Counted from the stretch's first letter, positions 52,637 through 61,363 are shown. The stretch: 64,000 nucleotides of DNA from CAILHX01 sp046155285 (GCA_046155285.1 JBJXEA010000017.1:300722-364721); one strand, 5' to 3'. Notes: generated by a model not told the origin, from the sequence alone. Made by a program: numbers and translations.

Positions 52637-53149
52637 TTAGAAATTATCTGTTTGCGTGAAAAGACCCACACGCAGATCGTTGGCGACATAGATTTCACGG
52701 CCATCTACTTCCATGCGTGCATCGGCAATCCCCATCACCAGTTTACGCATGATGACCCGCTTCATATCAATGGTGTAGGTCACTTTTTTGCAAGTGGGCA
52801 CTACCTGCCCGGTAAATTTTACATCGCCAGAACCCAGCGCCCGCCCACGCCCTGGACCACCCATCCAGCCCAAAAAGAACCCCACCAGTTGCCACATTGC
52901 ATCCAAACCCAGGCAGCCAGGCATCACTGGGTCACTCTCAAAATGACAGTCAAAGAACCATAAATCTGGCGTGACATCCAATTCCGCCACAATTTGGCCG
53001 TTGCTATAAGTGCCGCCATCCTCGGTGATGCTGACGATGCGGTTGAACATCAGCATGGGGGGCAGCGGCAATCGCGCATTGCCCGGCCCAAATAATTCGC
53101 CGTGACCACAGGCCAATAAATCTTCTTGCGTAAAGCTATTTTTTTTCAA
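52637..53149 (-). CDS. fabA: 3-hydroxydecanoyl-ACP dehydratase/isomerase
   Basis: A 170-residue hot-dog enzyme that dehydrates 3-hydroxydecanoyl-ACP and isomerises the product to the cis-3 form. The active-site histidine H69 in FFDCHF and D83 in GCLGLDAMW match E. coli FabA. It forms an operon with fabB. Together they supply membrane unsaturated fatty acids. No FabR or FadR site was recognised in the 147 bp before the next gene. Confidence 0.95.
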   Translation of the reverse strand: MKKNSFTQEDLLACGHGELFGPGNARLPLPPMLMFNRIVSITEDGGTYSNGQIVAELDVTPDLWFFDCHFESDPVMPGCLGLDAMWQLVGFFLGWMGGPGRGRALGSGDVKFTGQVVPTCKKVTYTIDMKRVIMRKLVMGIADARMEVDGREIYVANDLRVGLFTQTDNF

Positions 53150-53296
53150 TTTGACGTACTCTTTGAGTGATGACTAAATGCCCTACTTACAGCATGATAA
53201 CCAAGTGCGGCAGTCAGCACAATTGTATCCGAAACGGCGCATATACTCGTTCAATAAGCTATCATGTCCCTTTTTTTAATCTTCAAGGAATGTTCG

Positions 53297-53749
53297 ATGA
53301 AATTTAATTTATTCAGCGTTGCGGCCTTAGCCGCCATGCTAGCGATTGCCAACCCTGTTACCGCCGAACCCGCTAAAGAGAAAACGATGATGAAAAAGAC
53401 TGTAACTGAATTACAAAAAATTGACCAAACCGTGGGTAAAGGCACTGAAGCCATCGCCGGTGCCAATGTCAGCGTGCATTACACGGGCTGGTTATATGAC
53501 CCTAGCAAGCCTGAAGGTCATGGCAGCAAGTTTGACAGCTCGGTAGACCGTGGCGAACCATTCACCTTTTTATTGGGTGGTCAGCAAGTGATAAAAGGCT
53601 GGGATGATGGCGTGGCAGGCATGAAAGAAGGTGGCAAACGCACCTTAATCATCCCTTCACACATGGGCTATGGGGCTCGCGGCGCGGGCGGCGTGATTCC
53701 ACCGAATGCTACTTTGGTATTTGATGTTGAATTGCTAGACGTAAAATAA
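53297..53749 (+). CDS. FKBP-type peptidyl-prolyl isomerase, periplasmic
   Basis: 150 residues. A signal peptide (MKFNLFSVAALAAMLAIANPVTA) is followed by one FKBP domain (about 40-150) with VSVHYTGWLYD, FDSSVDRGEPFTFLLG, VIKGWDDGVAGMKEGGKR and IPPNATLVFDVELL. The full set of family signature residues is there. I use ATG 53297 with AAGGA upstream; an in-frame ATG 33 bp earlier would extend the signal oddly. The stop TAA overlaps the ATG of the OsmC gene. Periplasmic foldase role. Confidence 0.92.
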   Translation: MKFNLFSVAALAAMLAIANPVTAEPAKEKTMMKKTVTELQKIDQTVGKGTEAIAGANVSVHYTGWLYDPSKPEGHGSKFDSSVDRGEPFTFLLGGQQVIKGWDDGVAGMKEGGKRTLIIPSHMGYGARGAGGVIPPNATLVFDVELLDVK

Positions 53750-54168
53750 TGAAAGCACGTATCAAATGGGTTGAAAACGTCTGCTTCATGGGCGAATCCG
53801 AGACCGGTCATGCCGTAGTCCTGGATGGTGCGCCTGAAGCGGGCGGCCGCAATCTGGGCATGCGTCCGATGGAGATGCTGCTCATCGGCATGGGCGCATG
53901 TACCTCGTTTGACGTGGTGACCATCCTCAAGAAATCGCGGCAAAATGTGCTGGATTGCGTGGCGGAAATGGAAGCCGAGCGTGCCGATGAAATCCCTAAA
54001 GTGTTCACCAAAATTCATGTGCATTTTGTGGTGACGGGCAAAGATTTGAACCCTGCTCAAGTAGAACGTGCGGTCAAATTATCGGCTGAAAAATATTGTT
54101 CTGCTTCGATAATGCTGGGTAAGAGTGTGGCGATTAGCCACGATTTTGAAATACGAGCTGTAGATTAA
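53749..54168 (+). CDS. OsmC-like protein
   Basis: A 139-residue member of the OsmC/Ohr family. The two redox cysteines of the family are present, in GACTSFDV (about residue 51) and KYCSAS (about 117), so a peroxidase function is possible. It resembles the YhfA-like branch. Coupled to the FKBP gene by a 1-bp overlap and convergent with the DUF2322 gene. Confidence 0.88.
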   Translation: MKARIKWVENVCFMGESETGHAVVLDGAPEAGGRNLGMRPMEMLLIGMGACTSFDVVTILKKSRQNVLDCVAEMEAERADEIPKVFTKIHVHFVVTGKDLNPAQVERAVKLSAEKYCSASIMLGKSVAISHDFEIRAVD

Positions 54169-54177
54169 CTAAGCGGC

Positions 54178-54483
54178 TTAACTGACAACCACAGTGAGTG
54201 GGGTATCGGTTTCCAATACTTCCATCAACCTCTCTATATTCGGGTGTTTGCCCGGATTGACTAGCGCGTCGTCGCTGTGTTCAGCGTATAGCTTCAAACC
54301 TTCCTTGGCAGCTTCTGGGTTGATGCCGCCATATTTTTTCCACAAATGATGATAGACCTTCACCGAGCCTTGGCTGCCCGGCTTGTTTTCTATGGTTTCA
54401 ACGCGGCCATCGGCGTAATTAAGCGTTAGAGCTTGTAGGTGGTCGGTAGCTTCTAGCGTAGCTAAAATTTCGGCAAATTTCAT
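54178..54483 (-). CDS. DUF2322 family protein
   Basis: A 101-residue cytoplasmic protein with the DUF2322 look: DHLQALTLNYADGRVETIENKPGSQGS early, then AEHSDDALVNPGKHPNIERL. The conserved GKHPNI segment identifies the family. No function is established. It overlaps the coq7 stop/start by 4 bp, so it is co-transcribed with ubiquinone hydroxylase, which is a usual neighbour in betaproteobacteria as far as I recall. Confidence 0.75.
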   Translation of the reverse strand: MKFAEILATLEATDHLQALTLNYADGRVETIENKPGSQGSVKVYHHLWKKYGGINPEAAKEGLKLYAEHSDDALVNPGKHPNIERLMEVLETDTPLTVVVS

Positions 54484-55097
54484 AGATGGTAAGTGACTGT
54501 GGTCATGAGTTTAGAACTGAGTCGCATCGCCAATTGCACGGGCGCTGGTAAAATCGCGGCACCTTGCTCAATGGCGGTTATGGCGTGTTGCGCTTCGTCT
54601 TGCTGCATTTGCGCCACAATGGCGCGGCTTTGTGTGTCTTGTGGTGGTAGCTTATCCAAATGACTTTGCAGGTGCTTACCTACTTGATGTTCGGTTTCGG
54701 CTAAAAATCCCAAGCTCCACTTGTCACCTACCGCTCCGGCCAATGCACCCAGCGCGAACGATCCGGCATACCAGAATGGATTCAACAAACTTTTGCGTCC
54801 GCCCAGCTCGTTGATACGCGTCTCGCACCAAGCAAGATGCTCGGTTTCTTCTTGTGCTGCCTGTTGCATTGCCACCACAGTGCTGGCGTTATGAGCGGTT
54901 AAAGCCTGACCGTTATAGAGCGCTTGGGCGCACACCTCGCCAGTGTGGTTGACGCGCATCAGTGCTGCCGCGTGGCGTTTTTCTGCGTCAGACATGGGCG
55001 TGTCGGTTTCATGTTTTGGATGTGGGCGGTTAGAGTAAGCCGGTGCTAACATCGCGCGCAGACCTTTGTCGAATTCACTAATCAGTTGATCCATCAT
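54480..55097 (-). CDS. coq7: 3-demethoxyubiquinol 3-hydroxylase (Coq7/UbiM-type di-iron)
   Basis: A 205-residue di-iron carboxylate monooxygenase catalysing the last hydroxylation of ubiquinone synthesis. The six ligands fall in MRVNHTGEVCAQAL, QEETEHLAWCE, ETEHQVGKH and MQQDEAQHA. A hydrophobic middle (about 100-120) suits membrane association. Start at 55097 or 55094 (two adjacent ATGs). It is followed by DUF2322 with 4-bp overlap. It lies 10 bp from glcF on the same strand. Confidence 0.93.
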   Translation of the reverse strand: MMDQLISEFDKGLRAMLAPAYSNRPHPKHETDTPMSDAEKRHAAALMRVNHTGEVCAQALYNGQALTAHNASTVVAMQQAAQEETEHLAWCETRINELGGRKSLLNPFWYAGSFALGALAGAVGDKWSLGFLAETEHQVGKHLQSHLDKLPPQDTQSRAIVAQMQQDEAQHAITAIEQGAAILPAPVQLAMRLSSKLMTTVTYHL

Positions 55098-55107
55098 GAT
55101 TAAACCC

Positions 55108-56250
55108 TCAAGCTTGAAATCCCATTTGTTGAGCCAGCAACAGCACCGGATGTACGATTTTTATTTGTTGTAACTCGTCCCCGTCCGCCAGATGTAAGGC
55201 GCAACCGATATTGGACGTCACCAAATATTCGGGCGCAGTTTTTTCTATTTGCATGATTTTATCATCGCGTAATTTTTTTGCCATTCCCGGCTGCGTCAAC
55301 ATATAAGCCCCCGCCCCGCCACAGCACTGGGTGTTGCTCGGCAGCGGCACCACATTGGCTGCAGGCAGGCGCTTGAGCAGCGAATAAACACTGGCCTCGG
55401 TCTTCAACATGTTGCGTAGAGAGCATGGCTCATGCACCGCGATTTTGGCCTTAAGTGGCGTAAATATGATGTCATCCCAGCCCTCAGCTTGCGCTAAAAA
55501 AGCCGACACATCCTGAAAACGATCCGGCATTAAATCCAGCAAGCGCGCCCCACAACCGCTAGCAATCGCCAACACCGGCAAATCACCGGTAAACGCTTGC
55601 TTATTACGCGCATTCAAATCGTCAGCGGAATCGCCCGCTTGCTGGTGCAAACCGCCGCAGCAGGTTTGCGTGGGTGGAATGTGTACCGTGTATCCCAAAC
55701 GATTCAGCACATACACACTTGCAGCGAGCGTGTCGCCATCCAGCACGTTGCTGGCGCAGCCCAAAAACAAGCTCACCTCACCACGTGCATTGGTTGCGGG
55801 ATAAACTGACTGCCACCGCCGTTGCTTGGGGGTTGTGGGCAAGCGTGAGATAATTTTTTGCAATCGCAGCAGAGAAGCTAACCTTAATCCAAACCCTGCG
55901 ATTTTCAGCAATGTGGGACTTGCTACTAAAATCATAGCCAGCTTGCGGGCCAGCTTGGCTGGACGCTGCGCACTTATCATTGCCCGCGCACCGTCGGCAA
56001 TCACGCCGTATTCCACATGATTGGGGCAAGCACTCTCACAAGCACGGCAAGTCAGGCACAAGTCCATGTGCGCCATATAGCGCTCATTGAGCGGAATCGC
56101 GCCTTGCAGTAAGGCCTGCGTGAGCATGATGCGCCCACGCGGAGAGTCTGCTTCGGATTGGGTTTTGCGATAGGTCGGGCAATGCGGCAAGCATAAGCCG
56201 CAAGCCACGCATCGTCCGGTTTCGGTCAGGAGGTCAAGCGCTGCCGCCAT
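55108..56250 (-). CDS. glcF: Glycolate oxidase iron-sulfur subunit
   Basis: A 380-residue protein with two [4Fe-4S] motifs near the start (CVACGLCLPHCP at about 15-26 and CLTCRACESACP at about 64-75) and two CCG domains (CCGGLHQQAG and CCGGAGAYM). It passes electrons from GlcD/GlcE to the quinone pool. No glcD or glcE is in this window, so either they lie elsewhere or this works with another oxidase. It shares a strand with ctpA upstream, separated by only 2 bp. Confidence 0.9.
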   Translation of the reverse strand: MAAALDLLTETGRCVACGLCLPHCPTYRKTQSEADSPRGRIMLTQALLQGAIPLNERYMAHMDLCLTCRACESACPNHVEYGVIADGARAMISAQRPAKLARKLAMILVASPTLLKIAGFGLRLASLLRLQKIISRLPTTPKQRRWQSVYPATNARGEVSLFLGCASNVLDGDTLAASVYVLNRLGYTVHIPPTQTCCGGLHQQAGDSADDLNARNKQAFTGDLPVLAIASGCGARLLDLMPDRFQDVSAFLAQAEGWDDIIFTPLKAKIAVHEPCSLRNMLKTEASVYSLLKRLPAANVVPLPSNTQCCGGAGAYMLTQPGMAKKLRDDKIMQIEKTAPEYLVTSNIGCALHLADGDELQQIKIVHPVLLLAQQMGFQA

Positions 56251-56252
56251 GC

Positions 56253-57632
56253 TTATTTTTTATGCAGAATCTGCAAGCCTTTAAGCAGGTTCATCGCTTG
56301 AGTGAATTGATAATCACTCTTGGTGGCGGGTTCAAAAGGTACTTGCCGCTCGGCTTTTTGTGTTTCTTTTTCCGGCGTGACACTCTTGTTGATAGGCGTT
56401 TTATCGCCCGCGGTCTCGGCTTCTTTGGGGTTGGTCAAGTGATGACTCAAGTCTGCTTCACGTAAGCCAAAGCCTTGATCAGCCGGATCTTCCACAATAA
56501 TGTCGGGGACTATGCCTTTGGCTTGAATCGAGCGGCCATTAGGCGTGAAATAGCGTGCGGTGGTGAGCTTGATTCCAGCGCCGTTGTTCATGGGCAATAT
56601 GGTTTGTACCGAACCTTTACCGAAAGTCTGCGTACCCAAAATCACCGCGCGACCATGGTCTTGCAGCGCACCAGACACAATCTCGGAAGCCGAAGCTGAG
56701 CCGCCATTTACCAACACCACCATAGGCATGGTTTTGACATCGTCAGGCAAATCAGCCAGCGGGTCTTTAGATTCACGGTTGTATTCTTTAGGAACTGCAA
56801 GCAAGCGACGTTTGGCATCAGTCGTGCGACCTTCGGTATAAACTACTAAGTCATTTTTAGGTAAAAATGCCGCTGATACTCCCACTGCCGCATCCAGCAA
56901 GCCGCCGGGGTTATTACGTAAATCCAGCACAAAGCCTTTGTAAGGCATATTGTTTTGGTCGTGCATGGTTTTCAACGCTTTGGCTAAGTCCTCCACCGTG
57001 CGTTCTTGAAATTGGGTGATGCGGATATATCCATAACCCGGCTCGGTCAGTTTGGATTTAACACTTTGCACCTTGATGATGGCGCGCACCAAGGTGAAGG
57101 TCAGTGGTTTGAGTTCACCTTTACGCAGTACGGTCAACACGATGGGGGTATCCGGTAAGCCACGCATCTTTTTCACTGCTTCGTTCAGCGACAAACCCTT
57201 TACTAAGGTGTCGTCGAGTTTCATGATCAAATCGCCGGATTTAAGCCCTGCCTTAAAAGCCGGTGTGTCCTCAATCGGTGAAACTACCTTCACTAGCCCA
57301 TCTTCCATGCCGACTTCTATGCCTAAGCCGCCAAAGGCGCCTTGGGTGCTGTCTTGCAGCTCTTTGAAAGCATCGGCATCCATATAGGCAGAATGTGGAT
57401 CTAGCCCAGTCAACATGCCGCTAATGGCCTCGCTTAGGAGCTTTTTGTCTTCAACCGGATCAACATAATCGCTTTTGATTTTGCCGAACACCTCGGCAAA
57501 CGCGCGCAACTCATCAAGCGGCAACTGGTTTTTGGTATCTTTGTCAGCAATCGCTGAAAAGTTGAGGCTGAGCATCACGCCCAGAACGGCACCCAAAGCA
57601 ACCAAGCCGGATTTTTGGAATTTTTCGCGCAT
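56253..57632 (-). CDS. Carboxyl-terminal processing protease (S41), CtpA
   Basis: A 459-residue periplasmic serine protease. A signal/anchor (about residues 8-30) is followed by a PDZ domain (about 95-180, GGLGIEVGMEDG) and an S41 core. The nucleophile serine is in GGSASASEIVSG, and the catalytic lysine in GKGSVQTI. The tail is charged and probably flexible. CtpA-type proteases trim or degrade envelope proteins, often with a lipoprotein partner. It is 2 bp upstream of glcF. Full length and typical. Confidence 0.93.
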   Translation of the reverse strand: MREKFQKSGLVALGAVLGVMLSLNFSAIADKDTKNQLPLDELRAFAEVFGKIKSDYVDPVEDKKLLSEAISGMLTGLDPHSAYMDADAFKELQDSTQGAFGGLGIEVGMEDGLVKVVSPIEDTPAFKAGLKSGDLIMKLDDTLVKGLSLNEAVKKMRGLPDTPIVLTVLRKGELKPLTFTLVRAIIKVQSVKSKLTEPGYGYIRITQFQERTVEDLAKALKTMHDQNNMPYKGFVLDLRNNPGGLLDAAVGVSAAFLPKNDLVVYTEGRTTDAKRRLLAVPKEYNRESKDPLADLPDDVKTMPMVVLVNGGSASASEIVSGALQDHGRAVILGTQTFGKGSVQTILPMNNGAGIKLTTARYFTPNGRSIQAKGIVPDIIVEDPADQGFGLREADLSHHLTNPKEAETAGDKTPINKSVTPEKETQKAERQVPFEPATKSDYQFTQAMNLLKGLQILHKK

Positions 57633-57733
57633 GAAAATAGACTTTCTGTTGAGTAATAAGTAGCAGTCGGACAGTGTAGCCCGAGAAAGGTTTATTTTCC
57701 GCTATTTATGGCTGAGTTGCCAAGGAAAGAATA

Positions 57734-57759
57734 CATCTTCCCCATGTTTGGAGAAGATG
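57734..57759 (-). terminator. Probable terminator of the iron-transport operon
   Basis: Read on the minus strand, CATCTTCTCC pairs with GGGGAAGATG around AAACAT, giving 10 bp with one G-U. The following T-tract is weak. It lies 9 bp after the stop of the outer-membrane-type protein. Confidence 0.55.
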
Positions 57760-57768
57760 CTTAAAGCA

Positions 57769-58485
57769 CTAGAACTCGTATTCCACTTGCATACGGAAGG
57801 TGTGGTTGGCAGCGGTTTCGCTCACACCAAACAACAACGCGGCGTTGTACTTGATGGCTTGTTTAACGCCTAAATCGAATTTGCCAAACACGGCGGGGCC
57901 TAAGCGGTGTTCTTGATTGTCGTAGTCTTCCCAATCATTCCATTTGCCCATTCCGCCAAATCCTTGTAGGCCGAATTCGAAGGCTGGTTGCCAGCGATAT
58001 TTGGCTTGCCATTGGTAGCCCATCTCGGTGACGTGTGAGCCGGGACCGAATTTGCGTTCAAACACCAGATTGCCATTGAGTTGCACTTTGCCGAATTCGG
58101 TTTGCATTAACGGAGCTAATTTGAATTCGTAGGGTTCGTTCTTGTTAATGGGGGCTTCCAGTTCCACCACTAAACCTAAATCCACTGGATATTTACCGGT
58201 TTCGGTGAGTTGGAATTTATTTTCCCATTCGGCCAGCGACAACCCGTCGCTACCTTCACGCTCACGTTTGAAATACACCTCGGTGAACCAGTATTCGGTG
58301 ACGCCATAGCCCAGCCCCAAGCTGGCGACTTGTTTGCGGTCGCCATTGGGTAGTTTCTCGGTGCCGAACTTGAAATCAATTTCCTTTTCACCGTATTCAA
58401 CGGTGGGTAGATACATGTAATCTGCTGGACCCGCCAACACGGCGGGCGAAATTGCGGCTAACAACAGGGCAATGCGGCAATACAT
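57769..58485 (-). CDS. Putative outer-membrane beta-barrel protein of the iron operon
   Basis: A 238-residue protein with a signal peptide (MYCRIALLLAAISPAVLA), alternating strands throughout and a C-terminal phenylalanine after MQVEYEF, the hallmark of an outer-membrane barrel. No known family name comes to mind. It starts 2 bp after the FTR1 gene, so it is expressed with the cupredoxin and permease and may bring iron or a chelate across the outer membrane. That role is inferred from position only. Confidence 0.7.
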   Translation of the reverse strand: MYCRIALLLAAISPAVLAGPADYMYLPTVEYGEKEIDFKFGTEKLPNGDRKQVASLGLGYGVTEYWFTEVYFKREREGSDGLSLAEWENKFQLTETGKYPVDLGLVVELEAPINKNEPYEFKLAPLMQTEFGKVQLNGNLVFERKFGPGSHVTEMGYQWQAKYRWQPAFEFGLQGFGGMGKWNDWEDYDNQEHRLGPAVFGKFDLGVKQAIKYNAALLFGVSETAANHTFRMQVEYEF

Positions 58486-58487
58486 TT

Positions 58488-59309
58488 CTAAATCTCCTTG
58501 AGTTTTTTGGGCTGATTAACTAGTTTCATACCAGCCCAAATCGCGGCGAGTGTAACCACGTAAAAAACCAGTTGCATGCCTGCGGGGCTTGCATCGTAGC
58601 CCACCAAGCTGTGCAGCAACATGCCGGGGATAGATTTTTCTGGTAGTACCGCTGAGGTATCCCATAATGGTGTGATCAATGCCGGGATGAAATCTGCCTG
58701 AATTAGATAGTGCGCGGCTTGCGAGGCCATGCCCGCAGCCAGCAATAGCACTAATACGCTGGTGGCGGAGAAAAACCAACGCATCGGAATGCGCAGCAAG
58801 CCCTTGTATAGGGTATAACCCACCGTCACGCCAGTGGCGATGCCTACGGCACCCCCTAGCAATAGGCCAGAAATGCCCACTTGGTCTGAGGTGGCGATGC
58901 CGTACAAGAACAGCACGGTCTCGGAGCCTTCGCGCAATACAGCGATGCCCACCACCGCCAGCAGCACTGAGCATTCGCTGGCGCCGTCACGGATGGAATT
59001 GCCAACTTGACGCGCGTTGGCGGCGAGCTCCTTGCCGTGCGAGGCCATCCAGATGTTGTGCCAAGCCAGCATCATCACCGCTACGCCCAAAATCATGGCG
59101 TTGAACAGCTCTTGGCCTAAGCCATCGGCGAATTCTGAAATGTGTCCGGTAAAGCTAGCCACCAGCGCAGAACCCAACAAGCCCAGCGTCAAGCCCGCGC
59201 CTATCCAGCGGCTCCGCCCCGGTACATCGCGCGTAGCGGCGGCCACGATGCCGATGATGATAGCGGCTTCTAAAACTTCACGAAAAACGATAACGGCGGT
59301 TCCAAACAT
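58488..59309 (-). CDS. FTR1-family iron permease
   Basis: A 273-residue inner-membrane protein with seven hydrophobic segments. The two RExxE iron-passage motifs are intact: REVLE at residues 10-14 and REGSE in AVLREGSETVLFLYG. The length fits bacterial EfeU/FTR1. It lies between the cupredoxin gene (15 bp upstream) and the outer-membrane-type gene (2 bp downstream). A Fur-box-like sequence precedes the operon. Probably imports ferrous or oxidised iron. Confidence 0.93.
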   Translation of the reverse strand: MFGTAVIVFREVLEAAIIIGIVAAATRDVPGRSRWIGAGLTLGLLGSALVASFTGHISEFADGLGQELFNAMILGVAVMMLAWHNIWMASHGKELAANARQVGNSIRDGASECSVLLAVVGIAVLREGSETVLFLYGIATSDQVGISGLLLGGAVGIATGVTVGYTLYKGLLRIPMRWFFSATSVLVLLLAAGMASQAAHYLIQADFIPALITPLWDTSAVLPEKSIPGMLLHSLVGYDASPAGMQLVFYVVTLAAIWAGMKLVNQPKKLKEI

Positions 59310-59324
59310 GAGTGATTCCTTAAA

Positions 59325-59642
59325 TTACTTGGCGATGATGACGCCCTTGGCGGTGGCTTCGTTAAATTCGCCAAAAAATGGATATTTACCCGGTGCCAGT
59401 GGCCCTATATAAATGGTAGCCTTGCTATTACCAGCAATGACTTTTTCACGATTCAACTCGTGGCTTTCAAATTCTTCCGGCGTGGCATCTTTATTTTCCA
59501 CTCGCAGTTTGATTTTTTTACCGGCGGGCACGGTGATTTCTGCCGGTTCAAATTTATGGTCTTTTATGACGATAGTCACTTCTTCATCAGCGGCAAAAGC
59601 CAGCAAAGGCAGTAGTAAAATCATGGTAAAAATGTGTTTCAT
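59325..59642 (-). CDS. Periplasmic cupredoxin-like protein of the iron operon
   Basis: A 105-residue protein with signal peptide (about 1-18) and one cupredoxin fold (VTIVIKDHKFEPAEITVPAG near the start, GKYPFFGEFNEATAKG at the end). It lacks the C-x-x-H...M copper ligands of typical blue copper proteins. H46-type and acidic residues (FESHELNREK) are kept, as in the EfeO cupredoxin domain, which binds iron or copper with glutamates. First gene of the operon and directly downstream of the Fur-like box. Probably captures periplasmic iron for the FTR1 permease. Confidence 0.82.
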   Translation of the reverse strand: MKHIFTMILLLPLLAFAADEEVTIVIKDHKFEPAEITVPAGKKIKLRVENKDATPEEFESHELNREKVIAGNSKATIYIGPLAPGKYPFFGEFNEATAKGVIIAK

Positions 59643-59665
59643 GCGAGCGCCCTCTTCAAAATTTC

Positions 59666-59684
59666 GTTAATGATATTCATTCTC
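59666..59684 (-). promoter_or_regulatory. Fur box upstream of the cupredoxin-FTR1 operon
   Basis: GTTAATGATATTCATTCTC matches the 19-bp Fur consensus GATAATGATAATCATTATC at 16 of 19 positions. It begins 24 bp before the cupredoxin start codon, where Fur would block the promoter, so iron-limited expression is predicted. Confidence 0.8.
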
Positions 59685-59776
59685 ATTTATATTGACAAGT
59701 GTTTTTTATGATAAGTTCAACTGGTGCTTTGAAGCGTGCCCCTTTATGCTGCTGTTTTTGTTGAATCTGATGAGAG

Positions 59777-60712
59777 ATGAAATCTAAAATTTATTTGTGC
59801 TTAATGTTGTTTGGCTTGGCTGCGTGTACCACAGCGCCAGTCAAGCCGGTTGTGGAAGCACCGCCAGTCGTTGCGCCACAGGAATCCGCATCACCAGAAA
59901 AAATCATTGCGTCAAAACTAGTCAAACCAAAAATTGCGCTGGTCTTAGGCGGCGGCGCGGTGCGTGGTTTTGCCCACATCGGAGTAATCAAGGTGCTAGA
60001 AGCGCAAGGTATTGTTCCCGATATGGTAGTGGGCACTAGCGCGGGCAGCGTTGTGGGCGCGCTTTATGCGGCCGGATATTCTGGCTTTGAGTTGCAGAAA
60101 ATCGCGTTCAAGCTGGAAGAAGAAAGCGTGGGCGACTGGATTATTCCCAACCGCGGATTCATCAAGGGTGAGGCGCTACAAGCCTTCATCAATAAAGCGG
60201 TGCAGAACAAACCCATAGAAAAGCTACGCAAACCATTCTCTGCCGTCACTACGGATTTACAAAGTGGGGAAATGGTGCTGTTTTCACGCGGCAATACTGG
60301 CCAGGCGGTACGTGCCTCCAGCAGTATTCCAGGGGTATTTCAGCCTGTCACAATAAATGGTCGTGATTATGTGGATGGAGGTTTGACAAGTCCGGTGCCG
60401 GTACGCGCAGCGCGGGCGTTGGGGGCGGATGTGGTGATTGCGGTGGACATTAACGCCAAACCAAAATCGCGCAAAATTGAGGGCTTGACCGACATTTTGT
60501 TGCAGACCTTTACCATCATGGGGCAGGCTATTAGCGGGCGTGAGTTGCAAGAGGCTGATGTGGTGATACGCCCCAATACTGCCACTATTGGCGCGGCAGA
60601 CTTTGCCCAAAAACATGAGGCGATTTTAGAGGGTGAAAAAGCCGCGCAAGCTGCTATACCGCTTATTCGGCAGAAGATTCAACAGGCGACGGAACGGAAG
60701 GCGATACCTTAG
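59777..60712 (+). CDS. Patatin-like phospholipase lipoprotein (RssA-like)
   Basis: A 311-residue protein with a lipoprotein signal (LAAC lipobox at about residue 16) and a proline-rich linker. The patatin domain spans about 50-245, with the oxyanion loop GGGAVRGFAH, nucleophile serine in GTSAGS and catalytic aspartate in DGG. A lipase/acyl hydrolase tied to the envelope is predicted. The last 50 bp overlap, convergently, the NlpC/P60 gene on the other strand. Iron-operon control is not expected, because the Fur box faces the other way. Confidence 0.9.
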   Translation: MKSKIYLCLMLFGLAACTTAPVKPVVEAPPVVAPQESASPEKIIASKLVKPKIALVLGGGAVRGFAHIGVIKVLEAQGIVPDMVVGTSAGSVVGALYAAGYSGFELQKIAFKLEEESVGDWIIPNRGFIKGEALQAFINKAVQNKPIEKLRKPFSAVTTDLQSGEMVLFSRGNTGQAVRASSSIPGVFQPVTINGRDYVDGGLTSPVPVRAARALGADVVIAVDINAKPKSRKIEGLTDILLQTFTIMGQAISGRELQEADVVIRPNTATIGAADFAQKHEAILEGEKAAQAAIPLIRQKIQQATERKAIP

Positions 60713-61205
60713 CTTGTGCGCCGTCTAAGCGTCGCGCACCGTTAAAACGCTTTGCCCAATAGGCTTCTTTCATGTTCACCACATGTACGCCCCCGCCAGT
60801 GCTAGGCGCATGCACAAAGCGGTTATCGCCGATGTAGATACCTACATGCGAAAACGCCGATTTCAAAGTGTTAAAAAACACCAAATCGCCCGGCTGTAAC
60901 TGATCCACAGGAATGTTTTGGCCGATTTGACTAATCGCGCGTGCTCCGTGTGGCAAGGTGAAATTGGTCGCTTGCTGGAACACATAGCGCACAAAACCGC
61001 TGCAATCAAAGCCAGTTTCCGGCGATTTCCCTCCGAACTTATATGGCGTACCGGTCAATGCCAAAGCGCTCATCAGCACGTCTTGCGCGGTGCTGCTGGC
61101 TTGTTCTAGCAGGTTTGGTGACGGGTCAATGGCAGGCTCTTCGGCGTGGCATAGGCTCGTCGCAGCCGCTAACATGAGCAAAAATAGGAATTGAATTAGT
61201 CGCAT
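60663..61205 (-). CDS. NlpC/P60 family peptidoglycan endopeptidase
   Basis: A 180-residue secreted cysteine peptidase that would cut peptidoglycan stem peptides. A signal peptide (about 1-21) is followed by an NlpC/P60 domain (about 45-160) with the catalytic cysteine in FDCSGFVRYV, a histidine in SHVGIYIGD and a third polar residue in VHAPSTG. The C-terminus overlaps the patatin gene tail by 50 bp. Length fits family members with a single domain. Confidence 0.92.
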   Translation of the reverse strand: MRLIQFLFLLMLAAATSLCHAEEPAIDPSPNLLEQASSTAQDVLMSALALTGTPYKFGGKSPETGFDCSGFVRYVFQQATNFTLPHGARAISQIGQNIPVDQLQPGDLVFFNTLKSAFSHVGIYIGDNRFVHAPSTGGGVHVVNMKEAYWAKRFNGARRLDGAQAKVSPSVPSPVESSAE

Positions 61206-61256
61206 GTATCGGATTCTAATAGGGAATTATCTTTTTAAGCAAGCTGAAACTCTCCT

Positions 61257-61363
61257 CGTCATTCCCGCGAAGGCGGGAATCCAGTCAAAGTACAACGAAG
61301 TTAAGGCAGGCTGTAGCACTCCCATCTTAATGAACTGGATTCCGCGTCTTCGCGGGAATGACG
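61257..61363. repeat. REP-like inverted-repeat element (GTCATTCCCGCGAAGGCGGGAATCC family)
   Basis: The left unit (61257-61285, CGTCATTCCCGCGAAGGCGG and on) and the right unit (61334-61363, complementary) face each other around 48 bp. Each unit itself forms a hairpin (CCCGC/GCGGG). This palindrome is a well-known dispersed repeat in many proteobacteria. It lies between NlpC/P60 and the UbiB-like gene. Confidence 0.8.

Noticed and set aside
61257..61363. Attenuator or terminator specific to the UbiB-like gene
   Set aside because: The sequence matches a widespread dispersed GTCATTCCCGCG palindrome and has no T-tract, so it is listed as a repeat.
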